Notes: a model not told the origin generated them from the sequence alone. Positions 7,614-15,685 are shown, counted from the stretch's first letter. The stretch: DNA of 28,754 nucleotides from CAVUAF01 sp964460655 (GCA_964460655.1 CAYWSH010000032.1:1-28754); one strand, 5' to 3'. A program made the numbers and translations.

Positions 7614-8354
7614 ATGAATCCTGATCTGGAAAAACTTATCGCCCTGGAACGCGCCGATCGCGAGATCGGCCGGCTGAACAAGGAAGTCGCGTCTTTGCCC
7701 GGGAAAGTCGCGGTCATCGAGCAGAAGCTGCACGCCTCGAAACAGCACCTCGAGGCCGCGCGCCAGGCCATCAAGAACGGCGAAGCGCAGAAGCGCAAGC
7801 TCGAGGCCGATATCCAGGCGCAGCAGCAGAAGATCTCGAAGTATCGCGAACAGTCGCTCGAAGTGAAGACCAACGACCAGTACAAGGCCCTGCTGCACGA
7901 GATCAGCTTTGCCGAGAAAGCGATCCGCGACAGCGAAGACAAGATCCTCGAACTGATGGTCGATGCCGAGTCCCAGGAGAAGCTGGCGAAGCAAGCCGAA
8001 GCCGAGCTGAAAGAGGAGACGGCGGACATCGAGCGCGAAAAGGCTGCCGCGCGCGCCGTGACCGCGGAAGACGAGAAGCAACTGGCGACGTGGAACGCGC
8101 AGCGCGACGGATTGCGCAGCGGCATCGACGAATCGGCCCTGCGGCATTACGAGCGCGTCTTCAAGCTGCGCGGCACGGCGCTCGCCGAAGCACGCGACCA
8201 CAAGTGCTCGGTGTGCCAGGTGATGCTGCGGCCACAGACGTACAACGAGGTCCGGACGAACGAGCAGATCCTCTACTGCGACTCCTGCCAGCGCATCCTG
8301 TGGTACGACCAGAGCCGCGAGGCCCAGCCGGCCGCGGTCGAAGCGGCCTCCTAG
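7614..8354 (+). CDS. CT398-like coiled-coil protein with C4 zinc ribbon
   Basis: A 246-aa cytoplasmic protein. Residues about 1-175 form a long antiparallel coiled coil rich in Lys, Glu, Gln and Ala. The C-terminus is a zinc ribbon with CSVC (C198, C201) and CDSC (C222, C225) and the family-like ending QRILWYD. The family (zf-RING_7, related to Chlamydia CT398) is widespread and poorly understood; the chlamydial member has been linked to sigma-54 and type III secretion partners, which need not apply here. ATG 7614 is preceded by -10-like boxes and no ribosome-binding site. It is followed 45 nt later by the rRNA methyltransferase on the same strand, which has its own -10-like box. Confidence 0.88.
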   Translation: MNPDLEKLIALERADREIGRLNKEVASLPGKVAVIEQKLHASKQHLEAARQAIKNGEAQKRKLEADIQAQQQKISKYREQSLEVKTNDQYKALLHEISFAEKAIRDSEDKILELMVDAESQEKLAKQAEAELKEETADIEREKAAARAVTAEDEKQLATWNAQRDGLRSGIDESALRHYERVFKLRGTALAEARDHKCSVCQVMLRPQTYNEVRTNEQILYCDSCQRILWYDQSREAQPAAVEAAS

Positions 8355-8386
8355 CACCCGCACTTCGCCGGGAATGTTCTTGCGAC

Positions 8387-8392
8387 TACACT
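8387..8392 (+). promoter_or_regulatory. -10 box before the RlmI-like gene
   Basis: TACACT is separated by 7 nt from the TTG start at 8400, a leaderless arrangement. No -35 stands out. Confidence 0.4.
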
Positions 8393-8399
8393 AGTCACC

Positions 8400-9602
8400 T
8401 TGCCTGCCTCCAAGCACGCCATCGTGCAGGTGACGCGCCGCGGCGCCCAGCGCGTGCGCGCGGGACATCCGTGGGTCTATCGCTCCGACCTGAAAGCGGA
8501 ACCGAAGGCCGCGCCCGGTGCGCTGGTACAGGTGAACGACGACCGCGGCGCGGTGCTCGGCTCGGCGCTGTACAGCTCAAGCTCGCAGATCGCGCTGCGC
8601 ATGATCGATCGAGCCCTGCTGGCTGATGACAACGCGTTGCGCGAGGTGGTGCGACGGCGCCTCGATGCCGCGCTGGAGTATCGCCACGCCACCGTGCGCA
8701 ACAGCGATGCGTACCGCATCGTCTTCAGCGAGGCCGACGCACTGCCGGGACTGATCGTCGACCGCTACAACGACGTCGTCACCTTCCAAGTCCTCACGCA
8801 GGCCTTCGACCAGCCGGCGACGCGCGAAGTGGTGCTGCAGTGGGTGCAGCGTGCGCTCGCACCCAGCGGCATCGCCGAGCGCGTGGAGCCGCGCATCCGC
8901 GAACTGGAGAAGCTTGCGCCCCGCGAGAGCGCCCTCGTCGCGGGCGAACGCAGCCAGACCGTGTTCACGATGAACAGCCTGCGCTTTCACTACGACACGA
9001 CGGGCGGGCAGAAGACCGGGGCCTTCCTCGACCAGCGCGAGAACTACGCCGCGGCCGAACGTTATGCGCACGGGGCGGCGCTCGATGTGTTCTGCTATCA
9101 GGGCGGGTTCGCGCTGCACCTGGCGCGCGCGTGCGAGCGCGTGACGGCGATCGACAGCTCGCGCCCGGCGCTGGAAGTCGCCGAGCAGAATCAAGCGGTG
9201 AACGCGGGTGGGCGCGGGGGCGTGGAGGTGGAGTGGCTGGAGGGCAATGCGTTCGACATCCTGCGCGATTACGCCGACGCAGCGAAGAAGTACGACACCA
9301 TCGTGCTCGATCCGCCGGCGTTCGCCAAATCGGCGCGCAACCTCGAGACGGCGTTGCGTGGCTACAAAGAGTTGAACCTGCGCGCGCTCAAGATGCTGCG
9401 CTCAGGCGGCGTGCTGGTGACGTGCTCCTGCTCGTATCACGTCAGCGAAGCGGATTTCATCGCCATGCTGGCCGATGCCGCGCGCGATACGCATCGCAGC
9501 GTGCGTCTGCTGGAACGTGCCGGTGCAGCGAAAGACCATCCTGCAGTGCTGACCATTCCCGAGACTTCGTATCTGAAATGTGTGATAGCGGCAGTCGCGT
9601 AG
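8400..9602 (+). CDS. Class I SAM-dependent rRNA methyltransferase, RlmI-like (COG1092)
   Basis: A 400-aa protein with an N-terminal PUA domain (RVRAGHPWVYRSDL, then AVLGSALYSSSSQIALRM), the linker family motif GAFLDQRENY, and a Rossmann methyltransferase domain. SAM motif I is ALDVFCYQGGFALHLA (from residue 228), motif IV is DPPAF (from D304), and TCSCS follows near residue 341. E. coli RlmI makes m5C1962 in 23S rRNA; members of this COG differ in target, so the exact base is not assigned. The TTG start at 8400 agrees with the usual short lead before the PUA motif and has a -10-like box 7 nt upstream. The gene is convergent with the PP2C phosphatase; a heptad inverted repeat lies between them. 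Confidence 0.88.
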   Translation: MPASKHAIVQVTRRGAQRVRAGHPWVYRSDLKAEPKAAPGALVQVNDDRGAVLGSALYSSSSQIALRMIDRALLADDNALREVVRRRLDAALEYRHATVRNSDAYRIVFSEADALPGLIVDRYNDVVTFQVLTQAFDQPATREVVLQWVQRALAPSGIAERVEPRIRELEKLAPRESALVAGERSQTVFTMNSLRFHYDTTGGQKTGAFLDQRENYAAAERYAHGAALDVFCYQGGFALHLARACERVTAIDSSRPALEVAEQNQAVNAGGRGGVEVEWLEGNAFDILRDYADAAKKYDTIVLDPPAFAKSARNLETALRGYKELNLRALKMLRSGGVLVTCSCSYHVSEADFIAMLADAARDTHRSVRLLERAGAAKDHPAVLTIPETSYLKCVIAAVA

Positions 9603-9610
9603 CAGCGATT

Positions 9611-9698
9611 GGCTATTTGTTATTTGCTATTCGCTATTGAAGAGCAACGCAGCGGGCAGCGGGCCTCCACAATAACCAATAACCAATAACTAATAGCC
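9611..9698. repeat. Heptad element, two inverted arms of four units
   Basis: The left arm (9611-9638) is ggctatt, tgttatt, tgctatt, cgctatt. The right arm (9671-9698) is aataacc, aataacc, aataact, aatagcc. The arms are near reverse complements and enclose a GC-rich 32-nt loop, between the convergent ends of two genes, where the hairpin could also act as a transcription barrier. Confidence 0.85.
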
Positions 9699-9700
9699 AA

Positions 9701-11866
9701 TCATCTTGCGCGCGCCAGCACGAGCGTGATGTCGTCGGGCTGCTCGGCGCCGCCGATCCAGTCGCGCACGGCGATGATGGCTTCGTCGGAGATGCGGTCA
9801 AGCGGCAGGTGACGGTTCTCGCGGATCAGGTCGAGCAGGCGTGCTTCGCCGAACTCGCCGAAGTCGTTCTCCGGCTCGGTGACGCCGTCACTGAAGGAGA
9901 TGAAGAGGTCGCCCGGACGCAATTCCACCGACGACTGCCCGTACGTCTGGTCGTCGAACAAGCCGATGGCCATACCACTGCTCTCCAGCCGGCGTACTGC
10001 GCCGTCGGCGCCGAGGATGATGGGCGGCAAGTGCCCGCCGTTGGAGTACGTCAAGGTGCGGGAGAGTCCGTCATAGGTGCCGAGGAACAGCGTCGCGTAC
10101 TTTTCTGCCGGCGTGCTGTGGAAGAGTTGGCGGTTCAGCAATGCGAGCAGCTCTGCGGGCGCGATGGTGACGGCGTCGCTGCCGCTATCGGGCTCGCGCG
10201 GCTCGAAGCCGTCGGCTGCTCCGACGGCCGCCATCAGTGGGACCTCCAAGGCTTCGCCCGAGCGGCCCATGGTGTAGGCACGCACCGCTGAGTTGATGGT
10301 CGCCATCAAGAGCGCGGCCGAGATCCCTTTGCCGCTGACGTCGCCCACCGCGATGCCCAGCTTCTCGTGGCCGAGCGCGAGGAAGTCGTAGTAGTCGCCG
10401 CTCACGGTGCGCGCCGGGCGGCAGATGCCGTGGACCTCCAGCGTCTCCAGCGAGCGAACCTGCCGGGGGAAGAGCTGCTCCTGCACTTCCTGCGCGATAG
10501 CGAGTTCGTTCTCGATGCGCTGCTTCTCTTTCTGTTCGGCCAGCAGGCGCTCCAGCGAGGATGACATCGAGTTGAAGGAGGTTTCGAGCGCGGCGAGCTG
10601 GTCGTTGGAGCGCACGTGGATGCGGTGGCGGAACTCACCGCGATTGATCTTCTCGGTGGCGAAGTACAGGTTGTGCACCGAACGCGTGATGCTGCGGGTG
10701 AGCCGGCCCGCGATGTAGAGCGCGAACAATCCGATCAGCGCGAAGAGTATGGCGAAACCGACGAGCATGTTGAACACCACGCCCGAATACTCGCCCAGGG
10801 TGGCGAAGAGACGCTGGTACAGGAGCGAAGGCCGCGTCGTCACCGTCATGACCAGTGGATGCTGGACGCCGTCGCTCCAGTTCGTGACTTCGAACAGGGT
10901 CGGGAACGTGAAGTCACGGTCCATGCGGCCGGTCGGCGGCGGCAGGGTACCGGCAGCGATGCGGTTGAGGGAGTCGGAAGAAGACGTTCCGGTCTCACTG
11001 TCCACCGTGAGCACCGCCGGACTGCTGCTCGACCTGACGGTGATGCCGCTCTTGCGGCCCGAACGCGAGGCGGGATCGTTCTCGAGATAGAGCGTGATGA
11101 TGCCGAGCTTATCGGCGAGTCGCGATAGCAAAGGGATGTCCAGAGGGACGGCCGCGATGATGGTCAGCGGTTCACCGCGCACCGTGATGCGCCGCGCGGC
11201 GCGCAGCCAGTGACTGCGGTCATGCTCGGTCACCACGCCGCGAAAGCCCTCCTTCAGCCAGGCAGGGGCTGCGATCGCCGGTCCGGCTCCTTGCACCACT
11301 GTCGCCTGATCGTGATACCAGAACGTCAGGTGCGCCGGTAACGGAGCATTGGTCGCCGCGCGGGCGCGCAAGGATTCCGCCGCTTGTGCCGGGGCGACTT
11401 TGCGTTCCAGTTGGGCCGCGAGCGTGGCCGCGACCGCCGCATTACTGGCGTCGAGTTGCGCGAGTTCGGCTTGAAAATCACTGGTGGCAACGAACGTGGC
11501 AAACTGCCCCGCCAGCGCATAGCCCGCGATGAGCGCCATCGCCACCAACAGCAGGCCGGGCATGAAGCCGACGAACATGTAGGTCACGATCAGCCGATTG
11601 CGCAAGCGCCACAGCATGCGGGCGCGCAACCAGCGCCAGCCGAGCAGCAGCAGACCGCAGGCGACGACATACGAAAGGAACGTCACCCATCCGACGAGAT
11701 ACGCCCGCAGGTTCGGCCAGCCGAGAACCCAGGACAGCAATGCGAGCACTAGCAGCGCGGCGGCGATAGCGGCCAGCGTGCTGGTGAAGCGCGCCACGCG
11801 CGTCCGCGGCAGCAAGCCACGCGCCGCCAAGCGTGCGCGTACGTATCGATAGAGCGGGAAGTCCAT
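9701..11866 (-). CDS. Membrane-bound PP2C/SpoIIE-type phosphatase with HAMP domain (RsbU-like)
   Basis: A 721-aa serine/threonine phosphatase of the type that usually acts on anti-anti-sigma factors in partner-switching pathways. Visible layout: three N-terminal membrane helices (about 29-49, 56-78, 92-118), an extracytoplasmic region (about 120-360), a fourth helix (363-387), HAMP (388-440), a short coiled coil (LLAEQKEKQRIENELAIAQEVQ), and the PP2C domain (about 475-720). Metal-ligand motifs are SGDYYDF (489-495) and GDVSGKG (508-514), and DGVTEP and QPDDITLVL are near the end. The extracytoplasmic part is consistent with a sensor, though no known sensor family was recognised. It lies 46 nt after hisS on the same strand, with a TATAAT box in that space. 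No anti-sigma or STAS gene is adjacent. Confidence 0.92.
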   Translation of the reverse strand: MDFPLYRYVRARLAARGLLPRTRVARFTSTLAAIAAALLVLALLSWVLGWPNLRAYLVGWVTFLSYVVACGLLLLGWRWLRARMLWRLRNRLIVTYMFVGFMPGLLLVAMALIAGYALAGQFATFVATSDFQAELAQLDASNAAVAATLAAQLERKVAPAQAAESLRARAATNAPLPAHLTFWYHDQATVVQGAGPAIAAPAWLKEGFRGVVTEHDRSHWLRAARRITVRGEPLTIIAAVPLDIPLLSRLADKLGIITLYLENDPASRSGRKSGITVRSSSSPAVLTVDSETGTSSSDSLNRIAAGTLPPPTGRMDRDFTFPTLFEVTNWSDGVQHPLVMTVTTRPSLLYQRLFATLGEYSGVVFNMLVGFAILFALIGLFALYIAGRLTRSITRSVHNLYFATEKINRGEFRHRIHVRSNDQLAALETSFNSMSSSLERLLAEQKEKQRIENELAIAQEVQEQLFPRQVRSLETLEVHGICRPARTVSGDYYDFLALGHEKLGIAVGDVSGKGISAALLMATINSAVRAYTMGRSGEALEVPLMAAVGAADGFEPREPDSGSDAVTIAPAELLALLNRQLFHSTPAEKYATLFLGTYDGLSRTLTYSNGGHLPPIILGADGAVRRLESSGMAIGLFDDQTYGQSSVELRPGDLFISFSDGVTEPENDFGEFGEARLLDLIRENRHLPLDRISDEAIIAVRDWIGGAEQPDDITLVLARAR

Positions 11867-11885
11867 CGCGAAAACGTCTTACGAG

Positions 11886-11891
11886 ATTATA
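11886..11891 (-). promoter_or_regulatory. TATAAT -10 box of the PP2C phosphatase gene
   Basis: On the minus strand a perfect TATAAT lies 19 nt before the ATG at 11866, predicting a leader of about 13 nt. No good -35 is visible. Confidence 0.5.
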
Positions 11892-11912
11892 CGGATGCGC
11901 GCGAGAGCGGGT

Positions 11913-13199
11913 TCAGCGCGGGCTGCGTACGGCTTCGGCCAGCGCGCTGCGCGGAACCGTGCTCTGCTCGCCGGTGGCGAGGTTCTTCACGGCGAAGACA
12001 TCGGCTTTGATCTCGTTCTCACCGACGATGATGCAGAAGCGCGCGCCCAGCTTGCTCGCGGTTTCCAACGACTTCTTCAAGCGGAAGGCTTCATCGCCGA
12101 GCTCGACGACGACGTCGTGGCGGCGCAGTTCGCGCGCCAGGCGCGCAGCCTCGCGGTCCATGCCGGCGCCGAGCGGTGCGATGTAGGCGTCAGCCGGCTT
12201 GGCGATCGCACCCATCGTCTCTTCGAGCGCAAGAACGAGGCGATCTTCGCCGATGGCGAAGCCGATGCCGGGCGCCGCTGGTCCGCCGATGGCTTCGGAG
12301 AGCCCGTCGTAGCGGCCGCCACCGCAGATGGCGTTCTGCGCGCCGAGCGCACCGTGCGTGAACTCGAACGCGGTGCGGGTGTAGTAGTCGAGCCCGCGCA
12401 CGAGGCGGTCGTTCAACGTGAACGGGACTTGCATCCCGCGCAGGATCTCCTGCACGGCGGCGAAGTGCTGGCGGCAGGGCTCATCGAGATACGTAGAGAT
12501 GCGCGGCAAGGTCGCGATGATGGGCTGGTCGGCGGGGACTTTGCAATCGAACACGCGCAGCGGATTCGTCACGGCGCGGCGCTGGCAGTCGGAACACATC
12601 TTGCCTTTGACGCCGGCGAGTGCCTGCTGCAGTGCCGCGTTATAGGTCTTGCGATCGTTCGCACAGCCGACGGAGTTCAGCTCGAGAGTCCAGTTCTGCA
12701 CGCCGAGGCGATCGAGCAGAGTGGCGAGCATCTCGAGGACTTCGGCATCGCGCGCGGGTGACTCGGAACCCGCGCTCGCCGGGCCGATCGCTTCCGCGCC
12801 GATCTGGTAGAACTGCCGGTAGCGTCCCTTCTGCGGGCGCTCACGCCGGAACTGCGGGCCGATGTAGTAGAGCTTCTGCACGCCGGGCCGCTCCCACATG
12901 CGGTGCTCGATGTACGCGCGCACGACGCCGGCGGTGTTCTCGGGGCGGAGGGCGAGCATCTGGCCCTTTTCGGATTCGGCGCGCGCGCGGTCCTCCCACG
13001 CGAACATTTCTTTGGCAACGATGTCGGTCTCTTCGCCGACCGAGCGTTGGAAGAGCTGCAGGTCTTCAATGATGGGCGTACGGATCTCGTGGAAGTTGTA
13101 TTCGCGGAAGACGTCGCGGCAGGCCGCTTCGATGAAGTTCCAAACGGCGGTCTCGGGCGGGAGCAGGTCACGCGTGCCGCGGATGGATTTGATTGCCAA
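11913..13199 (-). CDS. hisS: Histidine--tRNA ligase
   Basis: A 428-aa class II synthetase that charges tRNA-His in the cytoplasm. It starts with the family's IKSIRGTRDLLPPE and contains motif 2 (FRRERPQKGRYRQFYQIG), the His-binding signatures GLDYYTRTAFEF and GGGRYDGL, motif 3 with an Arg in IGEDRLVLALE, and the C-terminal anticodon-binding domain (YIAPLGAGMDREAARLA). TTG at 13199 is the only start that keeps the conserved N-terminus short. A TAATAT hexamer lies exactly 6 nt before it, while a GAGG is 11-12 nt away, so the mRNA may be leaderless. The gene lies downstream of a gamma-carbonic-anhydrase-like gene but is separated from it by a 250-nt repeat-filled space. Confidence 0.96.
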   Translation of the reverse strand: MAIKSIRGTRDLLPPETAVWNFIEAACRDVFREYNFHEIRTPIIEDLQLFQRSVGEETDIVAKEMFAWEDRARAESEKGQMLALRPENTAGVVRAYIEHRMWERPGVQKLYYIGPQFRRERPQKGRYRQFYQIGAEAIGPASAGSESPARDAEVLEMLATLLDRLGVQNWTLELNSVGCANDRKTYNAALQQALAGVKGKMCSDCQRRAVTNPLRVFDCKVPADQPIIATLPRISTYLDEPCRQHFAAVQEILRGMQVPFTLNDRLVRGLDYYTRTAFEFTHGALGAQNAICGGGRYDGLSEAIGGPAAPGIGFAIGEDRLVLALEETMGAIAKPADAYIAPLGAGMDREAARLARELRRHDVVVELGDEAFRLKKSLETASKLGARFCIIVGENEIKADVFAVKNLATGEQSTVPRSALAEAVRSPR

Positions 13200-13205
13200 G
13201 GCTGA

Positions 13206-13211
13206 ATATTA
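13206..13211 (-). promoter_or_regulatory. -10-like box directly before hisS
   Basis: TAATAT on the minus strand, then exactly 6 nt, then the TTG start; the same geometry as at mtaB and tyrA. Confidence 0.35.
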
Positions 13212-13274
13212 CCTCAGCGAGTTGACGCGAGCGTGTACAGGTGGGCTCTCCGTTCTCACGACCCCATCCACCGC

Positions 13275-13437
13275 GTCATCCTGAGGCCTTCGTTTGGCCG
13301 AAGGATCCCGCCGATGATCGCACTACATTCGCAGGTGGCGCCTTCTCAAGGAAGGTCGTGGTTGAAACACCTTGTAGCAGCACAGATGATGCATGCAGCG
13401 CGGGGATCCTTCGGCCAAAGTCAGGCCTCAGGATGAC
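13275..13437. repeat. GTCATCCTGAGG-family element, long inverted repeat
   Basis: The left arm (13275-13309) begins GTCATCCTGAGGCC and ends TTTGGCCGAAGGATCCC. The right arm (13403-13437) is its near reverse complement, ending GCCTCAGGATGAC. About 93 nt lie between the arms, with no coding signal. Located between hisS and the gamma-carbonic-anhydrase-like gene. Confidence 0.88.
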
Positions 13438-13452
13438 GACGCGGAGGGTCGT

Positions 13453-13965
13453 CTACTCTTTCTTGTACTGCTCTTTGTAACCCAGGTAATTCCGCGCGTA
13501 ACGCAGGATGCCTTCCTGGTCAGTCGTGTCGTTCAGTTCCTTGCGCTGCTTGCCGGGGACGCCCATCCACAGCGTCCGAGGCGGGACGACCGTGTTTTCG
13601 GGAATTACCGTTCCGGCGGCAATGATGCAGCCGGCGCCGATCTGCGCGTTGTTCAGGATGACGCTACCCATGCCGATGAGGCAGCCATCGCCGATGGTGC
13701 AGCCGTGCAGCGTGACCGAGTGGCCCACGGTGACCCAGTCGCCGAGGATGACCGGATACTTGCCCAGCATGCCGTGGAGCACCGAGCAGTCCTGGACATT
13801 GGAGTTGGCGCCGATCCTGATGTAGTGGACGTCGCCGCGCAGCACGGCGTTCATCCAGATGCTGGAGTTCTCGCCCAGCGTGACGTCGCCGATTACCTGG
13901 GCCGACGGGTCAACGTAGGCCGAATCAGGCACTTGCGGGTGCTTTCCCATGTAGCCGCGCAGCAT
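13453..13965 (-). CDS. Gamma-carbonic-anhydrase-like hexapeptide-repeat protein
   Basis: A 170-aa left-handed beta-helix protein of the gamma-CA/YrdA/PaaY group, trimeric with metal between subunits. Hexapeptide turns run through the middle (VIGDVTLGENSSIW, IRIGANSNVQDCSVLHG, VILGDWVTVGHSVTLHGC, CLIGMGSVILNNAQIG). The usual metal-ligand pattern RGDxxxIxIG, QDxxVxH and GHxxxxHGC is present, so metal binding is likely. Carbonic anhydrase activity is not assured, since many members are inactive or act on other substrates. An in-frame TGA lies just upstream of ATG 13965, fixing the start there or at ATG 13950. It reads towards hisS on the same strand. Confidence 0.9.
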   Translation of the reverse strand: MLRGYMGKHPQVPDSAYVDPSAQVIGDVTLGENSSIWMNAVLRGDVHYIRIGANSNVQDCSVLHGMLGKYPVILGDWVTVGHSVTLHGCTIGDGCLIGMGSVILNNAQIGAGCIIAAGTVIPENTVVPPRTLWMGVPGKQRKELNDTTDQEGILRYARNYLGYKEQYKKE

Positions 13966-14042
13966 GTTCCGGTTTCATCCTCCGAAGCAGCCGTCGAGGT
14001 TACCATGGCACGGTGATGCCACATGTAAATCGCTTAATCCGC

Positions 14043-14082
14043 TTGACTTGCTACAGGAACGCTGCAATAACTAGCAAGTCAA
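14043..14082. promoter_or_regulatory. Perfect 11-bp palindrome containing the likely -35 of rpsU
   Basis: TTGACTTGCTA (14043-14053) and TAGCAAGTCAA (14072-14082) are exact reverse complements around an 18-nt loop, 28-67 nt before the rpsU start. TTGACT could be the -35; weak -10 candidates (AATAAC/TAACTA, about 14066-14073) lie inside the dyad. It may be an operator or an mRNA hairpin. Confidence 0.55.
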
Positions 14083-14094
14083 CGGACGGGATTT

Positions 14095-14101
14095 GGGGGT
14101 G
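14095..14101 (+). promoter_or_regulatory. GGGGGTG ribosome-binding site of rpsU
   Basis: GGGGGTG can pair with the CACCTCC anti-Shine-Dalgarno through one G-U pair. The 8-nt spacing to TTG 14110 supports that unusual start. Confidence 0.55.
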
Positions 14102-14109
14102 TTTTTTAG

Positions 14110-14307
14110 TTGGCTGAAGTTCGAGTGCAAGAGGGCGAACCGCTGGAAAATGCGCTTCGCCGCTTCAAGCGCAAGGTACAGACGGAAGACATCATCAAAG
14201 AGGTAAAACGTCATTCGTTCTACCTGAAGCCGGGCGAGAAGAAACGCGTAAAAGAAGCCCTGGCGCGCAAGCGCAGCCGTAAAAAGGCGCGCAAAGAGCA
14301 GGACTAA
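14110..14307 (+). CDS. rpsU: 30S ribosomal protein bS21
   Basis: A 65-aa, very basic protein of the small subunit platform near the anti-Shine-Dalgarno end of 16S rRNA. The family pattern is clear: EVRVQEGEPLENALRRFKRK, then the Lys/Arg-rich tail KEALARKRSRKKARK. It starts with TTG (14110) preceded by a GGGGGTG site. A perfect palindrome lies upstream (14043-14082) and a strong hairpin follows (14317-14342), so it looks like a single-gene unit. Confidence 0.95.
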   Translation: MAEVRVQEGEPLENALRRFKRKVQTEDIIKEVKRHSFYLKPGEKKRVKEALARKRSRKKARKEQD

Positions 14308-14316
14308 CGTTTCAAC

Positions 14317-14342
14317 CGGTGGCCGCTAACAAGCGGCCACCG
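14317..14342 (+). terminator. Stem-loop after rpsU
   Basis: A perfect 11-bp stem CGGTGGCCGCT and AGCGGCCACCG with the tetraloop AACA begins 10 nt after the rpsU stop. There is no T-run behind it, so it may end transcription weakly or protect the mRNA 3' end. Confidence 0.6.
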
Positions 14343-14575
14343 CTTCATAGCAAGCGGGCCCGGATTCATTCGGCGTAACGCAGTCGTAAGGGTCATGCGG
14401 TAGCAGTGACCGTTGCTGGCGGGGCTGGCGCGGTGGGCCGAACCAAGGGAAGATATCCTGCGCGTCTGCAGTCGTGGTGGGGAGTCCTTCGGGGTTAAGG
14501 AACCGGCTGTTTGGTCGGCCGGTCGGCCGTGGAGAATTCCGGGTGGCGTCGCGGGACAGGGGAGGGCGTCGCTCC

Positions 14576-15063
14576 ATGGAATTCCAGGACAAGACTCTGA
14601 AGTGTATCGACTGCGGGGCCGACTTCGTTTTTACCGCCGGGGAACAACTCTTTTTCCACGACAAGCAGTTCAAGAACGANNNNNNNNNNNNNNNNNNNNN
14701 NNNNNNNNNNNNNNNNNNNNNNNNNNNNNNNNNNNNNNNNNNNNNNNNNNNNNNNNNNNNNNNNNNNNNNNNNNNNNNNTCGTTTTTACCGCCGGGGAAC
14801 AACTCTTTTTCCACGACAAGCAGTTCAAGAACGAGCCCAAGCGCTGTAAAGCATGCAAGCAGAAGCGCCAGGCCATGCTGGGCGCCAATGCGAGCGCTGC
14901 CGGTAGCGGCGCTCCCGCCGCCACCTACAACAAGGTAGAGACGCGCACCACCTGCTCGGGATGCGGCAAGGAAACCACCGTGCCCTTCAAGCCGACGCAA
15001 GGACGCCCGGTTTTCTGCCGCGAATGCTTCCAGGCACGCAAGGCCTCCGCTGCGTCGGCCTAA
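14576..15063 (+). CDS. Zinc-ribbon protein with two CxxC pairs modules (interrupted by artefactual gap)
   Basis: Start ATG 14576 has GGAGG ten bases upstream. The first module is MEFQDKTLKCIDCGADFVF, and CKACKQKRQ completes it after the gap. This resembles the 'probable zinc-binding' zf-trcl domain. A second CSGCGKETTVPF...FCRECFQARK module, linked by an Ala/Gly-rich spacer, ends the protein. The last 55 bases before the N-gap (14625-14679) and the first 55 after it (14780-14834) are identical. Collapsing them restores one uninterrupted frame of 110 codons with the Cys pairs in order (C10, C13, then CKAC). Function is unknown; such small proteins are often annotated as putative nucleic-acid or metal-binding. 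It is convergent with the response regulator. Confidence 0.8.
14625..14834. other. Assembly gap (100 N, 14680-14779) flanked by an identical 55-bp overlap
   Basis: 14625-14679 equals 14780-14834 base for base. This is an unmerged contig overlap, not a biological repeat: removing the Ns and one copy gives an intact gene. Confidence 0.95.
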
Positions 15064-15115
15064 GCGACGCCTTCTAGCCCGACCACATTTTCGGGGATGG
15101 GTGTGTCTGCAGGTG

Positions 15116-15562
15116 TCAGCCGGCTTTGCTGGCGCGCTCGCCAGCTTTGGCGTGGGCATGCGCTGCCCGGGCTACTTCCTTGGAACGCGCGAGCTTTTGG
15201 GCTTCGTGCCGTGACATCACTTGCTCGATCTGCCGTAGCAGGTCGTCCGTTCCAACGGGCTTCACCAGGAGCTGTTGCGCGCCATGTGCTTCCCACTCGC
15301 TGCCCGGGACGGGATACGCGGTCAGGATCGCAGTCGCCGGCTCGTAGCGCTGCGAGCGCGCCACACGGATGACCTCGTAGCCCGAGCGCTCCGTCTCCAT
15401 CCGCATGTCGGTGATCACGAGGTCGTACACGCCGGTATTCAGCTTCTGGCCGGCCTCGCGTGCGGAAGCAGCCGTGTCTACCGTGAATCGGTTGAGTTCG
15501 AGGACGGCTTTCAACGTGAGCAGAATGGCCAACTCATCGTCGACCAGGAGAACACGCCTCAT
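15116..15562 (-). CDS. Single-domain response regulator (REC)
   Basis: A 148-aa CheY-like receiver with no output domain. It has the acidic pair D8-D9 (MRRVLLVDDE), phospho-acceptor D52 in DLVITDMRM, the switch Thr T81 (AILTAYP) and conserved Lys in LLVKPVG (K101). The C-terminal tail of about 35 residues is Ala/Lys/Arg/His-rich (SRHEAQKLARSKEV...) and probably helical or disordered. ATG 15562 has a GGAG nine bases away and is preferred to TTG 15568. The gene is divergent from mtaB. No histidine kinase is nearby, so the partner is unknown. Confidence 0.9.
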   Translation of the reverse strand: MRRVLLVDDELAILLTLKAVLELNRFTVDTAASAREAGQKLNTGVYDLVITDMRMETERSGYEVIRVARSQRYEPATAILTAYPVPGSEWEAHGAQQLLVKPVGTDDLLRQIEQVMSRHEAQKLARSKEVARAAHAHAKAGERASKAG

Positions 15563-15679
15563 GGGCAAGCTCCAGGGGAAGTTGCGTACCTAGACTTAGG
15601 ACTAGCCGAAAAGTCTGATGCGGGCCGATGCCTGCCGGTTGGTTCGCGCGCCCACGAAAGAACGCCACGAACACCTCGC

Positions 15680-15685
15680 TATAAT
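15680..15685 (+). promoter_or_regulatory. TATAAT -10 box directly before mtaB
   Basis: A perfect TATAAT ends 6 nt before the GTG start (15692), predicting transcription from the start codon. No -35 or Shine-Dalgarno sequence is visible. Confidence 0.6.

Noticed and set aside
14343..14575. Possible structured RNA (SRP- or tRNA-like) before the zinc-ribbon gene
   Set aside because: No conserved SRP tetraloop region, tRNA arms or CCA end could be found; only GC-rich spacer.
14625..14834. Tandem duplication of 55 bp
   Set aside because: It coincides exactly with an N-gap and its removal restores a gene, so it is an assembly overlap.
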